This document shows, in pieces, positions 1-15,990 of a stretch of DNA of 64,000 nt (the stretch's first letter is position 1; each line of letters begins with the position of its first letter). Source of the stretch: Hemibagrus wyckioides. Lineage: Eukaryota > Chordata > Actinopteri > Siluriformes > Bagridae. The stretch covers positions 17,013,071 to 17,077,070 of the forward strand of contig NC_080731.1 in assembly GCF_019097595.1 (NCBI RefSeq), given 5' to 3'. The notes under the pieces were generated by a model. It searched no databases. It was not told the origin of the DNA and worked only from the letters and a program-made list of their open reading frames with translations. The position numbers were made by a program, and so were the translations under genes.

Positions 1-2602
1 CACTAAAGTAGGTTTTAAGAATGAACAGTAAATATTTATTTATTTGTTTGTTTGTTTGTATTATATGCTTAACAATCAGTGATTATAAATACGAGAGGGA
101 GAGAATTAATGGCTGATTTATTTATTTATTTATTTATTTATTTATGTTTTGCGAGTAGGAACAAGATATTTCTTTTTTCACCACCAAGGGTCAAAATGTC
201 ATGTCTTAAGATAAAAATTCCAACATCTATAAAAGCTTATTGATATAATTGTTCAATTGATTATTAAAAAAAAAAAAAAAAAATAGGAAGTTGTTATTTT
301 TTAAAACTAGAAACATAACTGAAAGGGAGAAAAAACATTTAATTGTTATTTTGATATGCCATAACATTAAATGTAACAAGAAATGGATTAAAAAAAATAT
401 CCTATCATTCCTGTAATAATTTTTTACTGTGGTATAAAAAGAATAAAACACGCTGTTACTCTATCACACTTGAACTCGCTATTATTTCCAATGTTATTCG
501 CTCTAACAACTTTCTCTCTAGTGTTTTATTCCTTACACAACTAATGCCTTCCCTCTCACTCTCACTCGGTTCTCAGCCCGTAAATAATTTACTAATGAAG
601 ACGCTTTAATGCGTTTCCTGGCGGCACTGCAGGACCTGACGGTGGCGATAAATGCGCTGTGCTCCTCAGCAAAAATCAAGAAATGCTTAAGAGTGTTGAA
701 AAAAGGCAGAGTAACGGATGTCTTCTTCCTTCCTTTCTTCCTTCATCCCTCAATCTGCTTTCTGTTTCTATTGAGTTTGTGCTGACAGAACGGAAGAGGA
801 GTGAAAAAAAAACAACTCCAAAACAAACAGAGAGAGCATCTAGTTAATTGAAGAGGAGAATCTGTGTCCAGTCACTGAGATCGATACTTATCACACCCGC
901 GGCAGACGCTGAAGATGAAACTGTTACCTGTCCAAATGTGTGTTAATTTATTCTTACAGCTCCATCCATTATCAGCCTGAGCTCCAGCTTGGCACTTGTC
1001 TGCTTTTTAATTAGCCTTGTGTGTGTGTGTGTGTGTGTGTCTCATTGCATGAACTGCCATTTGCCATTTGTGTAAAATTTACAAAAAAGTGCAAAATGTA
1101 AAAAGTACAAAAACACAATTTATATTTGCTTTGATTTTAATGATGAAGTACAGAATTATTAGATAAACATGAGTTTACAAAAACCCCAAAAGGCTTGTAC
1201 AGACAAATATTCCATTCTATTTATTTATTTATTTATTTATTTATTACATAGGTTAACATTCTGTTACATGTAATTTCCAGGGTGAAAAACCAAAATTTAT
1301 TGTATTCCCACTTTTTTTTATTATTCCAACTTTCATTATTAACTAGAACATGTAGTATTCCCCTCACTTTCAGAAAGCACTGACACTGGAAACTCCTCTA
1401 ATGACAGAAATCTTCAAAATATCAATGTTGTTCTTTGTTAATTAACAATATTTGTTGTTGTTGTTGTTGTAAATAAATGGTTATTAGGCTTGGATTGTAC
1501 ATGCAAATGAACAAGCACAAGTGATTTCAGAGTTCTATAATGTAACATCTGACCAATCAGATTTGAAATTTCAGAAGATTGAGGTATAAAGTAAGTCATT
1601 GTTGTTTAAATGGCGTGTAATAGCACAGTGAAAGTGTCAGGATTTCTGTCAGAAAAACAGCTAGACCAGGAGAAACTCTAAGATTTTTTTTCTAATGGGA
1701 GCCATTTTTCTGACAATGATGCTATACACTTATAGTGTATAGCATAATATGGAATTTCTAGTGGTTCAATTTAGAATCGGATATCAGACGGGTTTCCTTA
1801 TAGACAGAGTTCTAAAACGAATCCCTTTAGAAAGCTAGAACCCTTGCAGAACTCTTAAAGGAAGTAACAAGAATCAATACTACATGCTCTCATTCTTTAT
1901 CTTATATGCATAAAAAGATATAAAATCATCTTCAACACTTAATTTGGTATTACAGCATATGTTCCTAAAGTCAAATCCAATGATCTCTCTCATTTTGTTA
2001 TTTTCGATATTCCAGGATTGCAGATGATCACCAGGAGGAAACTCTGTCTATCATTGTGAGTGTTGTTCAAGCTCTGAACACACTGTGTGACTCAGTTAAA
2101 GAGACGTTGCTGTATGGAGAAGCCATACGAGGCCCAGGGGACATGGAAAAATTCGAAACACATCAAATCTCGTGAACTCTGGAGAGCCAAACGGAAAAAA
2201 AAGCACATATTGACATTTTGGCGCAGTGAAAACCTACTCTGGTAGATTAGCAAAGGACTGCCAGACTCCGTAAAGAGGTGATTAAAAGCTGCATCGGTTC
2301 TCATCAGAGTATTTAACATGAATCCAGAAAATGAGTACACACACACACGCACATGCACACACAGACGGCTAAATAACAATAAAAAGGGCTTTTCTTTAAA
2401 TGAAGTAAGTTTATACTGTGGTCTCGATGTCAGCCACGTCATCGGTTTTTACACAGAAAAATGATTTTGTGCCATAAATATTATTTTTATAGATAAAGCA
2501 GCCCGCCATCTTATTCACCTTGAATACAGCTTCAGTATTGGCGTCTGTGAACATGAAGCACGTTTCCTGTTGATTGTTAACTAACTTCTAAGATCTGATT
2601 AA
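1..2602. other. AT-rich intergenic DNA with simple repeats; no gene supported
   Basis: No open frame here shows a recognisable domain or splice structure. Visible content: TTTG/TTTA tetranucleotide runs near 37-57, 120-145 and 1,220-1,243, a poly-A run near 266-282, a GT run at 1,019-1,040, a GTT run near 1,450-1,470, and a perfect palindrome at 1,719-1,745. The stretch 590-1,015 is less AT-rich and more complex than its surroundings and could be a conserved non-coding element; that is only an impression from composition. A 62-codon frame at 659-847 has no family resemblance and is treated as chance. Confidence 0.6.
1719..1745. repeat. Perfect 12-bp inverted repeat with 3-bp spacer
   Basis: The arms ATGCTATACACT and AGTGTATAGCAT are exact reverse complements separated by TAT, so the 27-nt site can form a cruciform or hairpin. 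There is no T-run after it and no transposon TIR is recognised. Function unknown. Confidence 0.7.
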
Positions 2603-5600
2603 TACACTGACGACTAACAACACTAACACTGACACTAAACACAATAAACAATAAACACTAACAACATTCAACACTAAACAAAAACACTAAACACAAGAAA
2701 TACACTAACAATATACACTAACAATAGACTCTAACATTAAACACTAAACAAAAATGCTAAAAACTCTAAATACAGACAATAAACACTAACAACAGGCACT
2801 AACATGAACTCTAAACACAAACAATAAACACTAACAATAGAAAGTAAACAGTACCACTAAACATAAACAATAAACACTAACAATACACACTACCACTAAA
2901 CACAATAAACACCAACAATGAACACTAACAACAGATACTAAACATTAACAATAAACACAAACAATAAACACTAACAACAGGCACTAACATGAACTCTAAA
3001 CCCAAACAACAAACATTAATAATAGACACTAACTATAGACACTAACATAAACACTAAACACAAACACTAAACAATAACAATAGGCACTAACAATAGACAC
3101 TAACAATAGACACTAACAAACACTAAACACAAACACTAAACACTAACAATAGACACTAACATTAGACACTAACATAAACACTAACCACAAACAATAAACA
3201 CTAATAATAGACATTAAAAATAGACAATAACATAAACGCTAAACACAAACAATAAACACTAACAGTAGACACTAACAATAGACACTAACAAACACTAAAC
3301 ACAAACACTAAACACTAACAATAGACACTAACAATAGACACTAACACAAACACTAAACACTAACAATAGACACTAACAATAGACACTAACATAAACACTA
3401 AACACAAACACTAACAATAGGCACTAACAATAGACACTAACAATAGACACTAACAAACACTAAACACAAACACTAACAATAGACACTAACATTAGACACT
3501 AACATAAACACTAACCACAAACAATAAACACTAATAATAGACATTAAAAATAGACAATAACATAAACGCTAAACACAAACACTAAACAATAACAATAGGC
3601 ACTAACAATAGACACTAACAAACACTAAACACAAACACTAAACACTAACAATAGACACTAACAATAGACACTAACAAACACTAAACACAAACACTAAACA
3701 CTAACAATAGACACTAACAATAGACACTAACAAACACTAAACACTAACAATAGACACTAACATAAACACTAAACACAAACACTAACAATAGACACTAACA
3801 ATAGACACCAACAAACACAAACACTAACAATAGACACTAACAATAGACACTAACAAACACTAAACACAAACACTAAACACTAACAATAGACACTAACAAT
3901 AGACACTAACAAACACTAAACACTAACAATAGACACTAATAATAGACATTAACAATAGACACTAACAAACACTAAACACAAACAATAAACACTAACAGTA
4001 GACACTAACAAACACTAAACACAAACAGTAAACACTAACAATAGGCAATAACAAACACTAAACACTAACAATAAACACTAATAATAGACATTAACAATAG
4101 ACAATAACATAAATGCTAAACACAAACAATATACACTAACAATAGACACTAACAAACACTAAACACAAACACTAAACATAAACAGTAAACACTAACAATA
4201 GAAACTAACAATAGACACTAACAAACACTAAACACAAACACTAAACACAAACAATAGACACTAACATAAACACTAAACACAAACAATAAACACTAACAAA
4301 AGACATTAACAATAGACAATAACAAACGCTAACAATAGAAACTAACAAACACTAAACACAAACACTAAACACTAACAATAGACACTAACATAAACACTAA
4401 ACACAAGCAATAAACACTTACAAAAGACATTAACAATAGACAATAACATAACGCTAACAATAGACACTAACAATAGACACTAACAACAAACACTAACAAA
4501 CACTAAACATAAACAACAGACACTAACAATAGACACTAACAACAGACACTAACAAACACTAAACATAAACAATAAACACTAACAATAGACACTAACAATA
4601 GACACTAACAAACACTAAACACAAACACTAAACACTAACAATAGACACTAACATAAACACTAAACACAAACAATAAACACTAACAAAAGACATTAACAAT
4701 AGACAATAACATAAACGCTAACAATAGACACTAACAATAGACACTAACAAACACTAAACACAAACAGTAAACACTAACAATAGGCAATAACATAAACACT
4801 AAACACTAACAATAAACACTAATAATAGACATTAACAATAGACAATAACATAAACGCTAAACACAAACAATATACACTAACAATAGACACTAACAAACAC
4901 TAAACACAAACAGTAAACACTAACAATAGACACTAACAAACACTAAACACAAACAATAAACACTAACAAAAGACATTAACAATAGACAATAACAAACGCT
5001 AACAATAGAAACTAACAAACACTAAACACTAAACACTAACAATAGACACTAACAAACACTAAACACAAACACTAAACACTAACAATAGACACTAACATAA
5101 ACACTAAACACAAACAATAAACACTAACAAAAGACATTAACAATAGACAATAACATAAACGCTAACAAGAGACACTAACAATAGAAACTAACAAACACTA
5201 AACACAAACACTAAACATAAACAGTAAACACTAACAATAGAAACTAACAATAGACACTAACAAACACTAAACACAAACACTAAACACAAACACTAAACAC
5301 AAACACTAAACACTAACAATAGACACTAACATAAACACTAAACACAAACAATAAACACTAACAAAAGACATTAACAATAGACAATAACATAAACGCTAAC
5401 AATAGACACTAACAATAGAAACTAACAAACACTAAACACAAACACTAAACACTAACAATAGACACTAACATAAACACTAAACACAAACAATAAACACTAA
5501 CAAAAGACACTAACATAAACACTAAACACTAACAAAAAACACTAATAATAGACATTAACAATAGACAATAACATAAACGCTAAACACAAACAATAAACAC

Positions 5601-8600
5601 TAACAAACACTAAACACAAACAGTAACCACTAACAATAGGCAATAACATAAACACTAAACACTAACAATGAACACTAATAATAGACATTAACAATAGACA
5701 ATAACATAAACGCTAAACACAAACAATATACACTAACAATAGACACTAACAAACACTAAACACAAACAGTAAACACTAACAATAGGCACTAACATAAACA
5801 CTAAACACTAACAATAAACACTAATAACAGACATTAACAATAGACAATAACAAACACTAAACACAAACACTAAACACTAACAATAGACACTAACAAACAC
5901 TAAACACAAACACTAAACACTAACAATAGACACTAACAAACACTAAACACAAACAATAAACACTAACAAAAGACATTAACAATAGACAATAACAAACGCT
6001 AACAATAGAAACTAACAAACACTAAACACTAACAATAGACACTAACAAACACTAAACACAAACACTAAACACTAACAATAGACACTAACAAACACTAAAC
6101 ACAAACAATAAACACTAACAAAAGACATTAACAATAGACAATAACATAAACGCTAACAAGAGACACTAACAATAGAAACTAACAAACACTAAACACAAAA
6201 ACTAAACATAAACAGTAAACACTAACAATAGAAACTAACAATAGACACTAACAAACACTAAACACAAACACTAAACACAAACACTAAACACTAACAATAG
6301 ACACTAACATAAACACTAAACACAAACAATAAACACTAACAAAAGACATTAACAATAGACAATAACATAAACGCTAACAATAGACACTAACAATAGAAAC
6401 TAACAAACACTAAACACAAACACTAAACACTAACAATAGACACTAACATAAACACTAAACACAAACAATAAACACTAACAAAAGACACTAACAAACACTA
6501 AACACTAACAAAAAACACTAATAATAGACATTAACAATAGACAATAACATAAACGCTAAACACAAACACTAAACTCTAACAATAGACACTAACATAAACA
6601 CTAAACACAAACAATAAACACTAACAAAAGACACTAACAATAGACACTAACAACAAACACTAACAAACACTAAACATAAACAATAAACACTAACAATAGA
6701 CACTAACAAACACTAAACACAAACACTAGACACTAACAACAGACACTAACAAACACTAAACACAAACAATAAACACTAACAATAGACACTAACAACAGAC
6801 ACTAACAAACACTAAACATAAACAATAAACACTAACAATAGAGACTAACAATAGACACTAACAAACACTAAACACAAACACTAGACACTAACAACAGACA
6901 CTAACAAACACTAAACACAAACAATAAACACTAACAATAGACACTAACAACAGACACTAACAAACACTAAACATAAACAATAAACACTAACAATAGACAC
7001 TAACAACAGACACTAACAAACACTAAACATAAACAATAGACACTAACAATAGACACTAACAAACACTAAACATAAACAATAAACACTAACAATAGACACT
7101 AACAACAGACACTAACAAACATTAAACATAAACAATAAACACTAACAGTAGACACTAACAATAGACACTAACAATAGACACTAAAAATAGACACTAACAA
7201 ACACTAAACACAAACACTAACAATAGACACTAACATAAACACTAAACACAAACAATAAACACTAACAAAAGACATTAACAATAGACAATAACATAAACGC
7301 TAACAATAGACACTAACAACAGACACTAACAAACACTAAACATAAACAATAAACACTAACAATAGACACTAACAGCAGACACTAACAAACACTAAACATA
7401 AACAATAAACACTAACAATAGACACTAACAATAGACACTAACAAACAATAAACACTAACAATAGACACTAACAATAGACACTAACAAACATTAAACACAA
7501 ACAATAAACACTAACAATATACACTAACAATAGACACTAACAAACACTAAACACAAACACTAAACACTAACAATAGACACTAACATAAACACTAAACACA
7601 AACAATAAACACTAACAATAGACACTAATAATAGACACTAACAAACACTAAACACAAACAATAAACACTAACAATATACACTAACAATAGACACTAACAA
7701 ACACTAAACACAAACACTAAACACTAACAATAGACACTAACATAAACACTAAACACAAACAATAAACACTAACAATAGACACTAATAATAGACACTAACA
7801 AACACTAAACACAAACAATAAACACTAACAATATACACTAACAATAGACAATAACAAACACTAAACACAAACACTAAACACTAACAATAGACACTAACAA
7901 TAGACACTAACAACAAACACTAACAAACACTAAACATAAACAATAGACACTAACAATAGACACTAACAACAGACACTAACAAACACTAAACATAAACAAT
8001 AAACACTAACAATAGACACTAACAAACACTAAACACAAACAATAAACACTAACAATATACACTAACAATAGACACTAACAAACACTAAACACAAACACTA
8101 AACACTAACAATAGACACTAACATAAACACTAAACACAAACAATAAACACTAACAATAGACACTAATAATAGACACTAACAAACACTAAACACAAACACT
8201 AGACACTAACAACAGACACTAACAAACACTAAACACAAACAATAAACACTAACAATAGACACTAACAACAGACACTAACAAACACTAAACATAAACAATA
8301 AACACTAACAATAGACACTAACAATAGACACTAACAAACACTAAACACAAACACTAGACACTAACAACAGACACTAACAAACACTAAACACAAACAATAA
8401 ACACTAACAATAGACACTAACAACAGACACTAACAAACACTAAACATAAACAATAAACACTAACAATAGACACTAACAACAGACACTAACAAACACTAAA
8501 CATAAACAATAGACACTAACAATAGACACTAACAAACACTAAACATAAACAATAAACACTAACAATAGACACTAACAACAGACACTAACAAACATTAAAC

Positions 8601-9986
8601 ATAAACAATAAACACTAACAGTAGACACTAACAATAGACACTAACAATAGACACTAAAAATAGACACTAACAAACACTAAACACAAACACTAACAATAGA
8701 CACTAACATAAACACTAAACACAAACAATAAACACTAACAAAAGACATTAACAATAGACAATAACATAAACGCTAACAATAGACACTAACAACAGACACT
8801 AACAAACACTAAACATAAACAATAAACACTAACAATAGACACTAACAGCAGACACTAACAAACACTAAACATAAACAATAAACACTAACAATAGACACTA
8901 ACAATAGACACTAACAAACAATAAACACTAACAATAGACACTAACAATAGACACTAACAAACATTAAACACAAACAATAAACACTAACAATATGCACTAA
9001 CAATAGACACTAACAAACACTAAACACAAACAATAAACACTAACAATATACACTAACAATAGACACTAACAAACACTAAACACAAACACTAAACACTAAC
9101 AATAGACACTAACATAAACACTAAACACAAACAATAAACACTAACAATAGACACTAATAATAGACACTAACAAACACTAAACACAAACAATAAACACTAA
9201 CAATATACACTAACAATAGACAATAACAAACACTAAACACAAACACTAAACACTAACAATAGACACTAACAATAGACACTAACAACAAACACTAACAAAC
9301 ACTAAACATAAACAATAGACACTAACAATAGACACTAACAACAGACACTAACAAACACTAAACATAAACAATAAACACTAACAATAGACACTAACAAACA
9401 CTAAACACAAACAATAAACACTAACAATATACACTAACAATAGACACTAACAAACACTAAACACAAACACTAAACACTAACAATAGACACTAACATAAAC
9501 ACTAAACACAAACAATAAACACTAACAATAGACACTAATAATAGACACTAACAAACACTAAACATAAACAATAAACACTAACAATAGACACTAACAAACA
9601 CTAAACACAAACAATAAACACTAACAATAGACACTAACAACAGACACTAACAAACACTAAACACAAACAATAAACACTAACAATAGACACTAACAACAGA
9701 CACTAACAAACTCTAAACACAAACAATAAACACTAACAGTAGACACTAATAATAGACACTAAACACTAAACACAAACAATAAACACTAACAATAGACACT
9801 AACAAACACTAAACACAAACAATAAACACTAATAATAGATACTAACAAACACCAAACACAAACAATAAACACTAACAATAGATACTAATATAAACACTAA
9901 ACACAAACAATAAACACTAACACTAATACTAAAGAGTAACACTAAAACTAAACACAATCACTAACACTAAACATAAACACTAAACG
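2603..9986. repeat. 7.4-kb A/C-rich hierarchical minisatellite
   Basis: The array is built almost wholly from three related modules of 10-13 bases: CTAACAATAGACA, CTAAACACAAACA and CTAACAAACA, plus variants such as CTAACAACAGACA and CTAACAAAAGACA. The + strand is very poor in G and has no long run of T. Module order is itself repeated. For example ACAGTAAACACTAACAATAG occurs at 5,221 and 6,212 (offset 991). Three separate landmarks at 7,121/8,594, 7,181/8,654 and 7,491/8,964 are all offset by exactly 1,473 bases, so long blocks were duplicated recently. Stops occur in every frame on both strands, so it is non-coding. The edges decay into looser CTAAAC/CTAACA text near 2,600-2,950 and 9,740-9,986. 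It is not the telomere repeat (no CCCTAA tracts). Unequal exchange is the likely way it grew. Confidence 0.93.
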
Positions 9987-10889
9987 CATGATCCAAAGCG
10001 TTTAAATATAATTTGATGTTGTACAACGTCTGAAGAACAGGTTAGTTCTGTTAGCAATAATCCAAGCTTTTATATTTTTTTCCCTCAAATTTCATGGGGC
10101 TTATGTTTATCAGAGCATAATAATGAGACTCAGGGACATGTGAAGCTACGTTAAAATATTTCCAAACTAAGGAACCTTAGAGAAAGAGATGTATATACCC
10201 TGGGAAATCAAACACCACCCTAAAATACAGCTTACATGAGGAAACCCAAATTAATATCTATCTAAATAACTGCATTTAGATTTAGTATCATGTTTAAGAA
10301 ATGAAGCTTTTAAATGATAGATGATTCAGTAGGAAGATATATTAAATCCACCCCTCAAGTAAAATTGAGTCATATGTAAATATCTTGGATGTTATGTCTT
10401 AAATTGGAAGTTTGTTTTATGTATTGTACATGTACTGTATAAATGTATGATCTTAAAACTGGAAGTAAACCCATTTGGGTGCTGAATACATGGCTTTAAC
10501 TCACCATCTCATTGAAACCTAATGATTTATATTATGGAGGAAATGCACAAAAGCAGTTTAAAGACTTAAATATGGCTTTAAATCTCCCAAAATACATCAA
10601 GAAGCGTTCATTCCATCCCAATTGCTATATATTACCATCCGATGTCGGAAGGCGTTTATTCCATAGAAGTAACCGTGCAGCCCTCAATATGTCACCTTCC
10701 TCTCAATAAGCTAATTGTTCTAATGTGTGAAAATTGATTTCAGTCCTCCTCCCCTCTCTTCCCATCCCTCACTCTCATTTTTCCCTGTTTCTGTCCTCCT
10801 TCTCGGAGTGATTTATGTCCTTGTTATTGATAAGCCTCTATTGATTTTGTAATGCAGTAAAAGCGTTCGCTTTATGTCCACTCCCTTGT

Positions 10890-10985
10890 TTGTGTGTGTG
10901 TGTGTCTGTGTGTGTGTGTGCAAGCACATGTGTGTGTGTGTGTGTCTGTGTGTGTGTGTGCAAGCACGTGTGTGTGTGTGTGTGT
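10890..10985. repeat. (GT)n microsatellite, interrupted
   Basis: Three GT runs are separated by two copies of the insert GCAAGCAC, so a compound unit (GT run plus GCAAGCAC) appears to have duplicated. Confidence 0.85.
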
Positions 10986-11105
10986 TTCCTGAATTGGATG
11001 TGCCTCGCTATCTAGCCAAACAAGTAGAATTCAGTCCACCAAACTGGGAAAGAAGTGTCAGAGTGTAGATTCAACAACTTTGGAAAATGTACTTAATTAT
11101 CAGCT

Positions 11106-11165
11106 TTTATTAATTAATTAATTAATTAATTAATTAATTAATTAATTAATTAATTAATTAATTAA
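11106..11165. repeat. (TTAA)n microsatellite
   Basis: About 14 uninterrupted TTAA tetranucleotides. TTAA is self-complementary, so the tract can fold on itself; it is also the target site of piggyBac-type transposons, though no such element is seen here. Confidence 0.9.
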
Positions 11166-13799
11166 ATGTATTTTATGAAATAGTTTGCAATCCACAAATT
11201 TCTACAAGAAAAAAAATAACATGACGTTCCAATATAAGCTTTTAATAAATTTCTCAGTAGCTACTGAGAAGCAGTAAATAACCCATATCATGCTGGGGTC
11301 AGGACTGTCAGGGGAAATTCTGTTATATCTTCTAAAGCAACCTCTCAAACGTTGGCTGTATGTTAATGAAAGCAGTGATAGTAATAATCTAAATACATAT
11401 AATATCCATCTATATTACGTTTCTACAAATCAGATGAATATATGGATTAAACGCCAGTGTAATGTTGACGCTTTGAATCTGACAGAGAGTGGCGCAGCCT
11501 CGAGCAACAAACTATTAACACCCAGGCTGCTGTGTGTGTTTAGAACCTCGGTGCAAATTTTGCTCGTAAGTGTGCATTCCTTAAGACGAAAAAAAGTTTA
11601 ATGCCTCCTGAGTCGTGCCGGTTTCTCACAGTCTCAATAATTTGGCAATTGAAATTTATCTTGATTATAAATAGAATTCATATAAACCTGTCAAGATTAT
11701 TAGAATGATTTTTTTTTACAGACTTCAAGTTTGAAATGTTCTTATTCTTATTTTATGAACATATAATTTGTGCGGCCTAAAAAAAACAAAAAAAAACCCT
11801 GCAATAGGGAAAAGTAAACAGGAAAATAATCAAATAATAAAATGTCTGGAAATGATCCAGTCAGCCAGTTAGGTGGCAAAAGTGCAAGGTATAAAATCAT
11901 GCAGAACTTCATGTTCATGTTTACATCAAATATCATAATTTTATCCGAAAAAATATATCTTTTTTTAAAAAAATCAAATTGATTGCATTGACTTGGATGA
12001 TTGAGACTTTTCACACACAGTCTCTCAAGAAACAGAATGCAGCAGCAGTTTTATAAACAGAAATGTCTTGTTGATATCAGGAAGTCTACAGTAACTCAAA
12101 TAAGCACTCTTTAGAGCCGTGGTAAGCAGGAAAGCATCTCAGAAAATAGCACAGTGGACAGCAAAATTAAAAGATTTGAAAGACACTGTATTGTCTAGTG
12201 TAGTTCCAGAGATTTGTAGAATGTAACCATAGATAAGCATTGGCTGTTAGTTTTTCCTTTAATTTGTCACTCATCTGTAGTTCGTAATAATGAACACGTG
12301 TTCAATTTTTATCATCCAAGAGCTCAAGAAACTACATCTAACCCATACATCTAACTCTTTTAAGAAGTCCTGCTGAACTTTGCAGAAGATGGAGAACCTT
12401 ATACCTGTTCTCAGTCAGGTCCTTGAGAAGCTGGAAAGCAGCAGATGTTCCATGTCCTAAATATACAATATGACACGATATATATATATCCTGTTTAATG
12501 TTGTGGAACGTCCCTGAGATGTTATCAAGGAGCCCTTTTTTAATATTTAAAGAAGGAAGACATCTGTCTGTGTAAGAGAAAATCAATGATTCCTAATTTC
12601 AATTAAATCCTGAACTACTGTTATAGAAAATAATAGAAAGCAGAATTCATAATTCATCTTCGCAACTTTCTTGTAGAAACTCTTACTAACATATCCGCTG
12701 CTCACCTTGTTATTCAAAAAAAGAGTATTGAATGAATGTGTCTAAAAATTCTCAAGGACGTCGGCAAAACTGCAGAAAAACATTGCATTCGTGAAAACTA
12801 AAGAACTGGCCGTGTTTGGCCCTCATGAGAACAAAAGTAGACGAGTTTACCCACACTTGAATCTCTGCTAGGTCGAACCCTATTGATCACTACTTTGCGA
12901 CCGTACTTTAAAATTCCAATAAACGTCCAGCTGGAAAAGATGGCACAATAAAAAAAAAGCTCAATTTAATATCCATTCACTGTGCAACACAATTCAATCA
13001 TGTAGCGTCCAGTATATCCCCATTGTGGTTTACTCCACTCTGAAGGTCATATGTGCTCAACTATCCTTCTCTGAAGAGATTTATCATTATTTGTTATTGT
13101 TATTCGTGATAATTAGATTCACCTTGGTTGGAGGAGCTCTCAAGAACCAATTCATGGTTACGAAACACTTCAGCTCACTACTTGTGAATACAGCAATAAC
13201 ACTATCTGTTTCTTCTTCTGGAAAACACACATGCACAAAAGGAAGGACATTGCATTACTGAAAGTGAATAACTGAGAGATTGATTCTCGGATAAATTCAG
13301 TGAAAGCTGTTTTGAAAAATAGTGTATTTAAATCCCTTACAGTTACAAATGAATTGCAAAGCATGACAAAGTTTTATTTTGGTCAGTAGATTGGAAAATG
13401 ATGCACGTGTATGCATTTTAACACATTCATTGAAGACACTTTATGTAACGTAGGGTACAAATGGTGTACCTCAGAGACGAGTTTTTTCCTGAGAGATTTC
13501 ATACATATTTTTTTTTACTACAGCGGAAAAAATGTGCACAAAAGCTGTCAAGAAAGAAGAATGTCCGAAATAAGCGCCATTTGACCTCCTTCTCTCTTGC
13601 ACCTTCTCTGTTTAACTGCATTCTTCTCACCTCCTCAGTCCAAACACGGCTGGTCGCACGGGCCTGCTAGCGGCCCGACTATTCATCATACTCCCTCTAA
13701 GTACACACTGAGGTGTCTGAGAGATCGCAGAGACTAAAGACTCATTCCACTGTGTCTCTTCTCCTGCTACGTTCTCACCATCTTCAGCTTTACTCACAG

Positions 13800-15990
<2,191 letters not shown>

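Larger units (their letters stand above)
9987..13650. other. Intergenic DNA, no gene supported
   Basis: Nothing with a protein family signature is visible. Content includes a GT-rich block at 10,890-10,985, a TTAA run at 11,106-11,165 and scattered homopolymers. The segment about 10,500-10,870 is more complex in sequence than its flanks and is a possible non-coding element. Open frames here are short, and one at 10,874-11,068 is simply a translated GT repeat. Confidence 0.5.

Noticed and set aside
608..786. Short frame starting MRFLAALQDLTVAI
   Set aside because: About 60 codons, runs into a CTTC-rich low-complexity tract, and has no family match or splice context.
2603..9986. Telomere-like or CRISPR-like array
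   Set aside because: The modules lack CCCTAA/TTAGGG tracts, and there are no constant repeats with unique spacers; variation is that of a minisatellite.
10874..11068. Open frame rich in Cys and Val
   Set aside because: It is a translated GT microsatellite with no domain.
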